A stretch of 64,000 nt of DNA from Lapidilactobacillus dextrinicus DSM 20335. GTDB lineage: Bacteria; Bacillota; Bacilli; Lactobacillales; Lactobacillaceae. How positions within the stretch are numbered: position 1 is the first letter of the stretch; each line of letters starts with the position of its first letter. The notes beneath the pieces were generated by a model. The model was given only the letters and a program-made list of their open reading frames with translations. It was not told the origin of the DNA and ran no database searches. The stretch is from NCBI RefSeq assembly GCF_001436095.1, contig NZ_AYYK01000001.1, positions 62,001-126,000 of the forward strand. The letters run 5' to 3'. This document shows, in pieces, positions 1 to 8,096 of this stretch. A program made the translations under genes and the position numbers.

Positions 1-472
1 CATTACCATGCAACAATTTAAAACGTACCAATTGCATCATCTCATCAGTTGGATGTAAGGCAATATTAAGGCGTTGATAAATTGAAATTGCGATACCGAT
101 CAACATAATACCGCCAAAATCCAATGATATCCTCAATAATATCGGCCAAGTCATCAACGGTAATTGTAAGAAAAAACGACTGAACCACCCCACCAGAATA
201 CTAAAAGGTACCGCAAATAAAATATTACCAATAAAGGCATGCCAACTAAAGTAACCACGTAAAAAGATATTGACAATCACCGCAAAAGCCGCGATTAAAA
301 TCAAAATCGTATTTAACTGCCAGCCACTAGCATGCGCGATATTAACAGCAGAGGCGGTCCACAAGGCACTTCCTAAATTTAAAGCCACCGTAATTCCGTT
401 GCCGATACAGTTAAGCACAATTGAAATTGTAAAATAAATGATTTGTTGCCGGATTGTTAACTTTGTCGTCAT
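1..472 (-). CDS. YczE/YitT-like integral membrane protein, C-terminus beyond window edge
   Basis: The minus-strand frame opens with ATG at 472 and stays open to the edge, so about 157 N-terminal residues are visible. It begins MTTKLTIRQQIIYFTISIVL and has at least four hydrophobic segments. The region NCIGNGITVALNLGSALWTA resembles the small-residue-rich first helix pair of YczE-like membrane proteins, whose function is not established. The start is preceded by the G-rich stretch gggtgggtt. It is divergent from the DMT transporter at 785. The family call rests on the general pattern only. The strand and coding nature are well supported. Confidence 0.65.
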   Translation of the reverse strand, partial: MTTKLTIRQQIIYFTISIVLNCIGNGITVALNLGSALWTASAVNIAHASGWQLNTILILIAAFAVIVNIFLRGYFSWHAFIGNILFAVPFSILVGWFSRFFLQLPLMTWPILLRISLDFGGIMLIGIAISIYQRLNIALHPTDEMMQLVRFKLLHGN

Positions 473-534
473 TTTAACCCACCCAATCAAAAAATTGCCA
501 CTTGCCTAATCTTACCACAATGACAGCGGTTTTC

Positions 535-726
535 TCATTGAATTAACGATTCAAATTTACTAATCAAAAGCCAATAATCATCTGATGTTCCTTGAATTTC
601 GTGGGTTAACAGTGCTATGCTAATAATCGTTTGACTAGTTTCTATTTTAATTTTATGCCCAGTATCATGATAGTCGGTATAAAATTGCTTTAGCTAATTT
701 GCCAATCAAAAATCAGCTTCACTCAT
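535..726 (-). pseudogene. Possible decayed small gene with two in-frame stops
   Basis: On the minus strand, ATG at 726 opens a 64-codon frame that starts MSEADF, is interrupted by TGA and then TAG (codons 7 and 11), and then runs open for 52 codons to a TGA at 535. The open part reads like protein, for example YTDYHDTGHKIKIETSQT and DDYWLLISKFESLIQ. The two stops suggest decay of a gene of about 63 residues, or the tail of a longer one. No clear ribosome binding site precedes the ATG. I do not recognise the family. Chance is possible, because 52 codons without a stop is not extreme. It lies in the 312 bp gap between divergent genes. Confidence 0.35.
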
Positions 727-762
727 CTAGCCGATCGTTTTGCTGTTGGTTATGAGTGAAGC
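715..762. other. 11-bp inverted repeat in the leader of the DMT transporter gene
   Basis: GCTTCACTCAT and ATGAGTGAAGC form a perfect 11-bp inverted repeat around a loop of about 26 nt, ending some 20 nt before the TTG start at 785. There is no T-run after it, so it is not a standard intrinsic terminator. It could be an operator or an mRNA hairpin near the ribosome binding site. One arm also covers the start of the decayed minus-strand reading frame. Confidence 0.45.
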
Positions 763-784
763 CCAAATATGAAAGGCGATCATC

Positions 785-1882
785 TTGCGTAAAACATTTC
801 TACTGATTCTACTGTCCACCTTCCTTTTCAGCTCTATGGAGATCATGCTTAAATTAGCAGGTAGTGATTTCAATCCCATTCAGCTTAACTTTTTACGATT
901 TTTAATTGGTGGTATTTTCTTACTACCGCTGGCACTCCGCTCAATTGCTAAAAATCATTTAAAAATTAATCGCCAGGCTGTTAAAAACTTTGCTTTGACG
1001 GGTTTATTGTGTGTGTTAGTTAGTATGACTTTATTCCAGTTAGCTGTTATGTACGGTAAAGCTTCCATTGCTGCTGTTGTCTTTAGTTCAAATCCCGTCT
1101 TCGCGCTACTCTTTTCTTATCTCATCCTACACGAGACTTTATCACGACCTAATTTAATCTCGGTGATTGTATCAGTGCTTGGTTTAATCGTTATTATGAA
1201 TCCCTTACATTTAAGTAATCCACTAGGGATGACACTGGCATTACTTTCAGCCATTACTTTTGGCTTTTACAGTATTATTTCTCGCAAAGTTTCGCAAACT
1301 GAACATTTTGATGGCGTCACAATTACCAGTTTTACATTTATCTTTGGTGCGCTGGAATTAGCTGCTTTAATGGGTCTAAGTCACTTACCAGCAATCGCTA
1401 ATTTGATGAATCAAAATGCTATTACCAAAAATTTTGCCATGATTCCTTACTTTGCCGGAATTAACATGTCAACGATTGCGATGATTTTATATCTTGGCAT
1501 TGGGGTCACCGGGATTGGTTTTGCAACTTACTTCATCGCAATGGAACGTTCAGATGTGGCAACGGCCTCATTGGTTTTCTTCATTAAACCAGTTCTAGCA
1601 CCAATTATGGCCTTAATTATTTTACACGAAGCCATCTTACCAGATACTTGGGTCGGCATTGCAATTATTGTTGTTGGTTCTGTGATCAGCTTTGTTGGAC
1701 AACGCGCTGCCACTGTTGAAAACGCCATGAACCATGATGACTTCTTAGATACCGTCGCCGCAGAAGGCGCTGATGCAGATGCCAAATTAGCTGCTGAAGT
1801 TGCCGATGTTAAAAATGAACTACACCAGCAAGAAGCTAAGGTTGCATCTAAAACCAGCATTCATGCTAAAACCACAAATTAA
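785..1882 (+). CDS. DMT-superfamily (EamA) transporter with charged C-terminal tail
   Basis: This is a 365-residue polytopic protein of the drug/metabolite transporter superfamily. About ten hydrophobic helices occupy residues 1-310 as two EamA repeats (roughly 5-140 and 150-305). The second repeat ends in the typical IALIIL/VGIAIIVVGSVISF pattern. The substrate cannot be told from sequence. The TTG start at 785 follows an AAAGGCG ribosome binding site at a normal distance. The last 55 residues, after VGQRAATVENA, are an Ala/Asp/Glu/Lys-rich hydrophilic tail that is longer than usual for the family and presumably cytoplasmic. The gene is monocistronic and ends in a strong hairpin terminator. 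Confidence 0.85.
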   Translation: MRKTFLLILLSTFLFSSMEIMLKLAGSDFNPIQLNFLRFLIGGIFLLPLALRSIAKNHLKINRQAVKNFALTGLLCVLVSMTLFQLAVMYGKASIAAVVFSSNPVFALLFSYLILHETLSRPNLISVIVSVLGLIVIMNPLHLSNPLGMTLALLSAITFGFYSIISRKVSQTEHFDGVTITSFTFIFGALELAALMGLSHLPAIANLMNQNAITKNFAMIPYFAGINMSTIAMILYLGIGVTGIGFATYFIAMERSDVATASLVFFIKPVLAPIMALIILHEAILPDTWVGIAIIVVGSVISFVGQRAATVENAMNHDDFLDTVAAEGADADAKLAAEVADVKNELHQQEAKVASKTSIHAKTTN

Positions 1883-1895
1883 GTTAAGTTAACTA

Positions 1896-1930
1896 AAAAC
1901 GCTAAGGAAAAATTCCTTAGCGTTTTTTTA
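1896..1930. terminator. Bidirectional intrinsic terminator
   Basis: AACGCTAAGGAA and TTCCTTAGCGTT form a 12-bp stem with a short A-rich loop, flanked by A-runs and T-runs on both sides. It can serve both the DMT transporter (+) and the convergent yjjG-like gene (-). Confidence 0.9.
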
Positions 1931-1942
1931 TTTACTTAAAAA

Positions 1943-2644
1943 TTAAGCTGATTGTTCAACCAGTTTAAGTAATGATAATAATTCTGAAATTTGATACGTT
2001 GGTTGAACAGTTGTGGTTGTTAAATGTTGTGGATTATACCAAACGGTGTCAATACCAGCATTCACGCCACCTTGAATATCTGATGTTAATGAATCACCAA
2101 TAATTAAGGTCTTGTTTTTGTCAAAATTAGTAATATTATTGGCAACACTGTCAAAGAAACGCACATCTGGTTTTTGATAGCCAACTGCTTCTGAAACAAA
2201 AACCTGTTTAAAATATGGTGCAAAACCACTATCTTGCAAACGCATATTTTGTGTCTTCGCCACACCATTAGAAACAATATACAATTGCAGTTGCGGCAGT
2301 TGACTTAATTGCTGCAATAATGCTTGTGCTTGTGGTACTTGTTGATGGCCGTGATTGAGACCTTCGCGATAAACTGCCTCAGCTTGTAAGCCGGCGGTTG
2401 TATCTGCCAATTGGAATTCCTGAAATAATTCTGGAAAGCGCCGCTGAAAAATCGTTTGCCGATCAATCTCTCGGCGCTCAAATTGTCGCCACAAATTCTG
2501 ATTAAGCACTTCATAGCGCTCTTTAATTTCATCCGTTAAACTTAAGCCGAAATGCTTGAACATTAAGGCCAACGAGGCTTCTTCTGAAGCACCAAAATCT
2601 AATAAAGTGTCGTCAACGTCAAATAGTAAAGTTTGATAAGCCAT
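1943..2644 (-). CDS. HAD hydrolase, YjjG/YfnB-type pyrimidine nucleotidase
   Basis: This is a 233-residue haloacid dehalogenase phosphatase. Motif I is DVDDT, with Asp9 as nucleophile and Asp11 as acid/base. The helical cap lies at residues 15-95, motif II is IVSNG, and motif III/IV lies around Lys in YQKPDVRFFDSV and IIGDSLTSDI. The overall pattern is that of the non-canonical pyrimidine nucleotidases that remove toxic nucleoside monophosphates (family knowledge). The start is ATG at 2644 behind AGGGAG. It stands alone and shares the terminator at 1896-1930. The specific substrate is inferred. Confidence 0.85.
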   Translation of the reverse strand: MAYQTLLFDVDDTLLDFGASEEASLALMFKHFGLSLTDEIKERYEVLNQNLWRQFERREIDRQTIFQRRFPELFQEFQLADTTAGLQAEAVYREGLNHGHQQVPQAQALLQQLSQLPQLQLYIVSNGVAKTQNMRLQDSGFAPYFKQVFVSEAVGYQKPDVRFFDSVANNITNFDKNKTLIIGDSLTSDIQGGVNAGIDTVWYNPQHLTTTTVQPTYQISELLSLLKLVEQSA

Positions 2645-2722
2645 AATAACTCCCTAATTATTAATCATGATAAAACTTGCTTTAAGCTCACTATTAGATT
2701 CAGTCGAATCAAGTTGTGAGAA

Positions 2723-3538
2723 TTAAGCTTGATATTTTTCTTCTAAATGACTCATCCAATAACCTAAAGCCATCCCACTGAGAAAAAGCAAGATTGATGC
2801 AATCAAACTTAAGGCTGTTATTTTTGTACCAAAGGGAATAATCATGATTGTAGAAGCAAAAACAACACCCAAAATAAAATGAAACATGCTTGCATAAGCA
2901 TGACGGAAAATATAATCGGCTAACTTAGACAGTAGTAAAACTGAGATAACTCCACCAATTGCAAGTGGTATTAAAATACTAAAATCAAACGTTTTAATGC
3001 CATCAGCCATGTCTTTATACATACCCATATAAATTAAAAAATTAGACGGACTTAATCCAGGAATAATCATACCTAAACCAATTAAGAAACCTGCTACTAT
3101 CCATGTGCCAAAATTTTGTGTTACACCATGACCAAATAGTTGTTCCCCAAAGATTAAAAAGACCAAGCTGACCACAAAAGTGACACCTAAAATAACCAGA
3201 TGTTTAGAATCTCGTCCTTCTTTACCGGCTTGTTTCCATAATGAAGGCACAGTGCCAACAATCGCACCAATAAAGAACCATAAAATTTGCGCTTCATATT
3301 TTCCTAAGGCAAAACTAACTACAAAGGAAAAAATAAAAACACCAGCGATACCCCCTAGACCTAGTGGAATTAAGTAACGGACATTCTTCTTAAAATCTTG
3401 CGTCATATGCGCTAAGAAGGTAATAATGCGCTCATAAACACCAAAAACAGCAGCAAGCGCGCCACCACTTACACCTGGTAAAATAAAACCTGAACCAATA
3501 AAAATTCCTTTAACAAAACGTAATAACCAATCTATCAT
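2723..3538 (-). CDS. DUF368 membrane protein, undecaprenyl-phosphate translocase (PopT-type)
   Basis: This is a 271-residue membrane protein of the DUF368 family with about eight to ten hydrophobic segments. It has the family's two inverted-repeat signatures, GSGFILPGVSGGALAAVFGV at residues about 16-35 and GLGMIIPGLSPSNFLIYMG in the second half. DUF368 proteins have been linked to the return of undecaprenyl phosphate to the cytoplasmic face for reuse in cell-wall synthesis (established for family members). The start is ATG at 3538 behind GAGGG. The gene is not in an operon. With UppP at 9153 it covers two steps of lipid carrier recycling within this window. Confidence 0.85.
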   Translation of the reverse strand: MIDWLLRFVKGIFIGSGFILPGVSGGALAAVFGVYERIITFLAHMTQDFKKNVRYLIPLGLGGIAGVFIFSFVVSFALGKYEAQILWFFIGAIVGTVPSLWKQAGKEGRDSKHLVILGVTFVVSLVFLIFGEQLFGHGVTQNFGTWIVAGFLIGLGMIIPGLSPSNFLIYMGMYKDMADGIKTFDFSILIPLAIGGVISVLLLSKLADYIFRHAYASMFHFILGVVFASTIMIIPFGTKITALSLIASILLFLSGMALGYWMSHLEEKYQA

Positions 3539-3618
3539 CGAAGCCCTCTTTTATCATTAATTTATTTTTTATTATCTAAAATTTTGCTATGTTAAAGCAC
3601 GGTCAATCAAGCGATGCC

Positions 3619-4158
3619 TCAAATAACTTGCGCACCCAATGTATTTTTGAAATGACGCAAGGCCCATTCATGACCTTGGGGATCAAAACTCGCCACAGCC
3701 TGCTCATGAATAACGATATCATAGCCTAAATTATAGGCATCAACAGCAGTGTGTAATACACAAATGTCTGTACAAACGCCAACTAAATGTAATTCAGTAA
3801 TTCGTCTTTCTCGCAAACGTACATCTAAATCGGTCCCGCAAAAAGCTGAGTAGTGACGTTTATCTAACCAATAAATCTGTTCTGTATAATTTTGATAATA
3901 ATCTGCTAACCGGCCATATAATTGGCGACCAGGAGTTGCAGCTAAGTTATGGGGAGGAAATAATTTGTTTTCAGGATGATAATGATCCTCTGCATCATGA
4001 CGATCTACTGCCATGACAACAAAATCCTGGTGCTCAACAAACGTTTCTGTTACTTCAACCAATGCCTGTTCAATTGCTTGGCCAGCTTGTCCGGTTGTCA
4101 GGGCACCATCGGTGGCAACAAAATCATTCGTGTAATCAATGACGACTAATCCGCGCAT
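3619..4158 (-). CDS. Isochorismatase-fold cysteine hydrolase, nicotinamidase-like
   Basis: This is a 179-residue protein of the isochorismatase/nicotinamidase superfamily. The catalytic Asp lies in VVIDYTNDF near the N-terminus, the Lys in WLDKRHYSAF, and the nucleophilic Cys in HLVGVCTDICVLHT. A metal-site His/Asp pattern is suggested by AVDRHDAEDHYHPEN. Nicotinamide deamidation for NAD salvage is the most common role in lactobacilli, but other amides are possible. The start is ATG at 4158 behind AAGGAG. It is monocistronic. I see no clear hairpin terminator downstream. Confidence 0.8.
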   Translation of the reverse strand: MRGLVVIDYTNDFVATDGALTTGQAGQAIEQALVEVTETFVEHQDFVVMAVDRHDAEDHYHPENKLFPPHNLAATPGRQLYGRLADYYQNYTEQIYWLDKRHYSAFCGTDLDVRLRERRITELHLVGVCTDICVLHTAVDAYNLGYDIVIHEQAVASFDPQGHEWALRHFKNTLGAQVI

Positions 4159-4308
4159 AGTTAATCTCCTTGTTAATTAATCAACAGTGTTTTAATCATT
4201 ATCACAAAAATAAGTCTAAAAGACAAAAGAAAACCTTGTTGACCTAGGAATTTACCATAAACTTAAACGCCAATTCAGTTATTTTAATTAAAATTTAGTG
4301 AGAAAAAC

Positions 4309-4340
4309 TTGACGATTCAAAAACTAGTCTGTGTTACAAT
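4309..4340 (+). promoter_or_regulatory. Promoter with extended -10 and long spacer
   Basis: TTGACG (4309-4314) and TGtTACAAT (extended -10, hexamer 4335-4340) are separated by 20 bp. A longer reading-frame start for the downstream HAD gene would begin inside this -35 box, which argues for the ATG at 4372. A closely similar sequence precedes nnrD at 30951-30983. Confidence 0.6.
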
Positions 4341-4371
4341 GATTCTTAGCGATATTACTGGAGGAGTCATT

Positions 4372-5001
4372 ATGTTTAAAAATATTGTCTTTGACATTGA
4401 CGGCACTTTAATCGACACTGAAAAAGCCTATATGAACGCTTTACTTAAAGTCCTCAATGAACAGCGTCACCATGATTTTACTTACGAACAAGTTGTTACT
4501 ATCTTTGGTATTCCTGCTAAAGAAGGCTTACAAGAATTAGGTCTTGCAGACGAAGATATTCCTGGCATTATTAAAGATTGGTATGTTGCCTTTGACGATT
4601 TTGCCGATTTAGCTAGTATTTTTGACGGCGTCACCAATACCTTGAAATCTTTGCAAACATTTGATATTGAACTTGGTATTGTAACGTCTAAAACATTGGC
4701 TGAATTTAAATCTGTTTTTGATCCGCTAGGTTTAACCCCAATCTTCCAAAACGTTGTGACTGCTTCTGACACAGCTAAACACAAGCCTGATCCAGAACCA
4801 CTATTGAAAATGATTGAAATTTCAGGTATTCCCGCTGAACAAACACTATACATCGGCGACACTAAATTCGATCTCGATTGTGCTCATGGTGCTGGCGTAA
4901 AATTCGGTCTTGCTGGCTGGGGTGCTCATAATAACGGGCAGTTCCAAGAGATGGATTACTTCCTATCCCGACCTGCCGAAATTGTTGATTTAGTTCGTTA
5001 A
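4372..5001 (+). CDS. HAD hydrolase, phosphoglycolate phosphatase/PpaX-like
   Basis: This is a 209-residue HAD phosphatase. Motif I is FDIDGTL with Asp8/Asp10, an alpha-helical cap spans about residues 15-80, motif II is IVTSK, the Lys lies in KHKPDPEPLL and motif IV is IGDTKFD. I chose the ATG at 4372 because GGAGGA lies 6 bases before it, and because the upstream TTG in the same frame falls in the promoter. The substrate is unknown. The organisation resembles PpaX/Gph-type phosphatases. It is monocistronic, followed by a hairpin terminator. Confidence 0.8.
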   Translation: MFKNIVFDIDGTLIDTEKAYMNALLKVLNEQRHHDFTYEQVVTIFGIPAKEGLQELGLADEDIPGIIKDWYVAFDDFADLASIFDGVTNTLKSLQTFDIELGIVTSKTLAEFKSVFDPLGLTPIFQNVVTASDTAKHKPDPEPLLKMIEISGIPAEQTLYIGDTKFDLDCAHGAGVKFGLAGWGAHNNGQFQEMDYFLSRPAEIVDLVR

Positions 5002-5007
5002 TTGATT

Positions 5008-5043
5008 AAAGAAGTTAGTAATTAAAAACTAACTTCTTTTTTA
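5008..5043 (+). terminator. Intrinsic terminator
   Basis: AAGAAGTTAGT and ACTAACTTCTT form an 11-bp stem with an AATTAAAA loop, followed by a T-run. Confidence 0.85.
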
Positions 5044-5140
5044 TGCCCAAAAATTCGTTCAAGACGCTGATTATCTGACACGTCATTGAAAATTTTAGCG
5101 AAATCAATTGGGCGTTATGACGAAATTAAAAAATCGACAA

Positions 5141-5177
5141 TGAAAGCGTTGACAATGTTAAACAACAAACTTATGCT
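5141..5177 (+). promoter_or_regulatory. galM promoter overlapped by an exact cre box
   Basis: TTGACA (5149-5154), a 17-bp spacer and TATGCT (5172-5177) make a good sigma-A promoter. The 14 bases at 5141-5154, TGAAAGCGTTGACA, match the catabolite-responsive-element consensus TGWAANCGNTNWCA at every position and cover the -35 box. CcpA binding there would be expected to block initiation in the presence of glucose. Confidence 0.7.
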
Positions 5178-5207
5178 GAAATTAAACAAGTGAAGGAGTA
5201 TTAATTG

Positions 5208-6224
5208 ATGACAAAAGAAATTTTTGAAACTGTTAATCATGAAACCATCTATAAATTATCCGTGACAAACAAAAATAATGTCATGATCTCTTGCCTTTCT
5301 TATGGGGCTAATTGGTATGAATTACTGGTACCTACTGAACACGGTCCTCAAAACTTGATTTTAAATTTCTCCAAAGTAGCAGATTATCAAAGGATTAATC
5401 CTTATTTGAATATGTCAATTGGTAGAACTGCCGGTCGAATTGGTCATGGTAAGTTCAACTTAAACGGAAAAGAGATTTCAGTACCACAAAATGAAGGTGA
5501 CAATACGCTGCACGGTGGTCCTCATGGTTTTCATAATACAAATTGGGAAAGCGCTGTGGATGGTCAAGTTATTACCTTTACCAAAAATATTACCGCGGAC
5601 TACGATCAATATCCGGGAAATCTCGCTGTTAAAATTACTTATACACTCACTGATGACAACCAAGTGCTGATCGATTATTACGCAGCGGCTGATGCTGACG
5701 GTATTTTTAATCCGACTAATCACGCTTACTTCAATTTAAACACTACTGATCAAAACGTTAAGAATTTGACGTTGCAGTTACGGAGTAGTCATCATTTAGC
5801 GTTAGACAAGGAAAAGATTCCTACTGGCGAAACGATTGCAAACGCTCATACTCCGTTTGATTTTCAAACGACTAAAACAATTGGTGCAGCCATTGACAAC
5901 ATGCAAGATACCGACGAAAAAGGTCTTGACGATGTTTATTTAATCGACGAACACCCAGAAAACGAACCGATTGCCATCCTTAAAAATCCTGACGAAAATA
6001 TTGCGGTCGAAATTTACGCAGAACGCAATGGTATTGTCATGTTTACGGCTAACAAATTTGGTGCTGACCAACCTTTTATCGACAAAACTGGTCAACCATA
6101 CGTTGGCGTAGCGCTTGAATCGCAAACCGTTCCGAATGCGGTTTTTGATCCTAGCTTTGGCGATATAAGCATTCATCAAGATGAAACCAAACACTATCAA
6201 ACAAAATATCAAATCAAGTTTTAA
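5208..6224 (+). CDS. galM: Galactose mutarotase (aldose 1-epimerase)
   Basis: This 338-residue protein catalyses anomer interconversion of galactose or glucose. Family marks are GRTAGRI at about residue 66, the substrate-binding LHGGPHGFH near 103, the catalytic His in NHAYFNL near 172, and the catalytic Glu in GVALESQ near 304. The ATG at 5208 is 9 bases after GGAG. A TTG one codon upstream is possible but weaker. No Leloir genes (galK, galT, galE) are adjacent, so the gene stands alone under a promoter with a cre box, consistent with catabolite repression. It ends in a strong terminator shared with the convergent gene. Confidence 0.92.
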   Translation: MTKEIFETVNHETIYKLSVTNKNNVMISCLSYGANWYELLVPTEHGPQNLILNFSKVADYQRINPYLNMSIGRTAGRIGHGKFNLNGKEISVPQNEGDNTLHGGPHGFHNTNWESAVDGQVITFTKNITADYDQYPGNLAVKITYTLTDDNQVLIDYYAAADADGIFNPTNHAYFNLNTTDQNVKNLTLQLRSSHHLALDKEKIPTGETIANAHTPFDFQTTKTIGAAIDNMQDTDEKGLDDVYLIDEHPENEPIAILKNPDENIAVEIYAERNGIVMFTANKFGADQPFIDKTGQPYVGVALESQTVPNAVFDPSFGDISIHQDETKHYQTKYQIKF

Positions 6225-6230
6225 AGCAAC

Positions 6231-6277
6231 TAAAAAATCCGACTGTTGAATTTATTTCAACTGAGTCGGATTTTTTG
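6231..6277. terminator. Bidirectional intrinsic terminator
   Basis: AAAAAATCCGACT and AGTCGGATTTTTT, with an inner GTTGAA/TTCAAC stem, form a long hairpin between the convergent galM and AI-2E-type transporter genes. Confidence 0.88.
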
Positions 6278-6283
6278 ATAAGG

Positions 6284-7486
6284 TTAATTTTCTTTTTTTG
6301 AATCTACTGTTTCCAATTTTTGATCAGCAGCAAGTGATACACTCTCATCGCCTTCGTATAATCCAGAAACAACTTTAAACCATTCAAAGAAACGCATGAA
6401 TAAAATTTTGAGCACGGCATAAGCTGGAATACCTAATAAAACGCCTAACAAACCAAACATCTTACCAGCAGCTAGCAAAATCAATAAGGTCGTAACAGGA
6501 TGCATATCCATCTTACTACCGACAATCAATGGCGATACAAATCGACTCTCAATTGTCTGTTCAATCGCAAAAACAATTAAAACTTTAATCACCATGAATG
6601 AGTTCGTAAATGCAGCAATAATTAAAGCTGGAATAATCGCTAAAAATGAACCTAAGTAAGGAATTAAATTTAAGAAGCCGGCTAAGACACCTAAGGTTAA
6701 AGCATAATTCTGACCAATAATCGAGTAACCAACGGCAAACATTACGCCGACCCAAAAAGCAACGGTTAATTGCCCACGAATATAATTACTAAGTGATTGA
6801 TTAATCGCTGTTAATAAATCACCCGTTGATTGCCGAAATTTAACCGGTACAAATGTCAAAATATGATCTTTAAACACAGGACCATCTTTTAACATAAAGA
6901 ACAATACGAATGGCGCCGTGGCAATTGTCACAAAAACATTGCCAATCACACCAACAGCCGATGTAATATTATTAAACCAATCAGCAATGTTGTTATTAAC
7001 TTGTTTGACTAAGCTAGAGCTGATTTGATTAAACTGGGAATTAATTTGATCGCGCACACCACTTAACTGAGGAACGGTTAAGAGCTGGTCACCAGCAGTT
7101 TGCAAGTTCTTCCAATACTTCGGCCAATTATCAATCATTTGTTGCGTTTGCGTTTGAATAATCGGAATTAACGACACAATGCCCCAAGCAAGCAAGGCAA
7201 TAATCGCAATAAAAACTAAAGTGATCGTCAAAATCCGTGGCATTTTAAAATGACTTTCAGAGAATTTAACCACTGGTTCAATTAAATAATACAAAATTCC
7301 CGCCGCAACCACCGGTGGGAAAATCATTTGAATAAACGAGCCCACTGGTTGGAAAACCCAACTTACATTAGCAAACAGCCAGATAACCGCTAAGGCTAAA
7401 AAGATATTAATCAAAGAAACGGTGGCTTTATTATTGAGAAACCAGCGATAGAACCAAGATTTCCGTGTTTTTTTAGGATCTGTCAT
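6284..7486 (-). CDS. AI-2E family transporter (PerM-like)
   Basis: This is a 400-residue integral membrane protein of the AI-2E/PerM family. Hydrophobic segments lie at about 22-42, 55-75 and 85-105, a large hydrophilic domain at about 115-180, and four or five more helices to about 370, including the family signature LAGFLNLIPYLGSFLAIIP. Family members export small molecules or act as Na+/H+ antiporters, so the substrate is not known here. The start is ATG at 7486 behind AAAGGGGGAG. It may be cotranscribed with the PTS IIA gene 42 bp upstream. Confidence 0.85.
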   Translation of the reverse strand: MTDPKKTRKSWFYRWFLNNKATVSLINIFLALAVIWLFANVSWVFQPVGSFIQMIFPPVVAAGILYYLIEPVVKFSESHFKMPRILTITLVFIAIIALLAWGIVSLIPIIQTQTQQMIDNWPKYWKNLQTAGDQLLTVPQLSGVRDQINSQFNQISSSLVKQVNNNIADWFNNITSAVGVIGNVFVTIATAPFVLFFMLKDGPVFKDHILTFVPVKFRQSTGDLLTAINQSLSNYIRGQLTVAFWVGVMFAVGYSIIGQNYALTLGVLAGFLNLIPYLGSFLAIIPALIIAAFTNSFMVIKVLIVFAIEQTIESRFVSPLIVGSKMDMHPVTTLLILLAAGKMFGLLGVLLGIPAYAVLKILFMRFFEWFKVVSGLYEGDESVSLAADQKLETVDSKKEN

Positions 7487-7528
7487 TGAGCTCCCCCTTT
7501 CAACTATTAGAACTTTTTTATAATCGCA

Positions 7529-7906
7529 TTATTGTTCGAGATGATGATAAACCAGCTCAGTCCCAATTTTAAAATCTGGTTTTATGGTGGCGGTCAGGTA
7601 AAGCGCATTTTGTAAATCTTGGGGACCCTCATCACCAAAAATTAAAGTAACGTGGCCAATCGTACGAATATTCTCGTTAACTAAACTACCCACATGTTCA
7701 ATTGGGTAAGTAGTACCGTCGATGATTAACAAATCACCGTCTGCTAGTGTCAACTCGCGTTGAGCCGTAGTTGCGGCAAATTTCTGAATGACGGCAACGG
7801 CTCGTAATTCAGGACTTGCACTTTCATCAAATAAAATAACCATCGGATCTTTAGCTGATAAAGCCTGTTCACCAATCGCTGTAATAACTGCTTTAACGTC
7901 TGCCAT
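7529..7906 (-). CDS. Orphan PTS glucitol/sorbitol-specific IIA component
   Basis: This 125-residue protein has the fold signatures of the glucitol/sorbitol EIIA family: an N-terminal AVITAIGEQAL strand-helix, a central FAATTAQRELTLADGDLLII, and the C-terminal HVTLIFGDEGPQDLQNALY. In known systems EIIA passes phosphate from HPr to the IIB/IIC subunits for sorbitol uptake. No IIB, IIC, sorbitol dehydrogenase or regulator lies nearby. The canonical catalytic His is not obvious near the N-terminus; the clearest His residues are in IEHVG and IGHVT. ATG at 7906 follows AGGA. It may have taken on a regulatory role (inference). Confidence 0.75.
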   Translation of the reverse strand: MADVKAVITAIGEQALSAKDPMVILFDESASPELRAVAVIQKFAATTAQRELTLADGDLLIIDGTTYPIEHVGSLVNENIRTIGHVTLIFGDEGPQDLQNALYLTATIKPDFKIGTELVYHHLEQ

Positions 7907-8056
7907 TCATCAATCATCCTTCACTATTTAAAATTTATTATCTTATTTATGGTTAAAACTAAAATTTAATTATTCAACACGCTTTCATTTTAGCACACAA
8001 CCTTTAGTTTTTTACAAAGACTAGTCCCCAAGTCTAGTAAATAGTCGTGCTGCATA

Positions 8057-8086
8057 TGCTATACTAACAATGTGAAAAATTGGAGG
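8057..8086 (+). promoter_or_regulatory. Extended -10 and ribosome binding site of the lactonase gene
   Basis: TGcTATACT gives an extended -10 (hexamer 8060-8065) and GGAGG lies at 8082-8086. No good -35 hexamer is spaced properly, which is normal for extended -10 promoters. The inverted repeat ACTAG...CTAGT just upstream could be an operator. Confidence 0.45.
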
Positions 8087-8096
8087 TAAATTCGTG

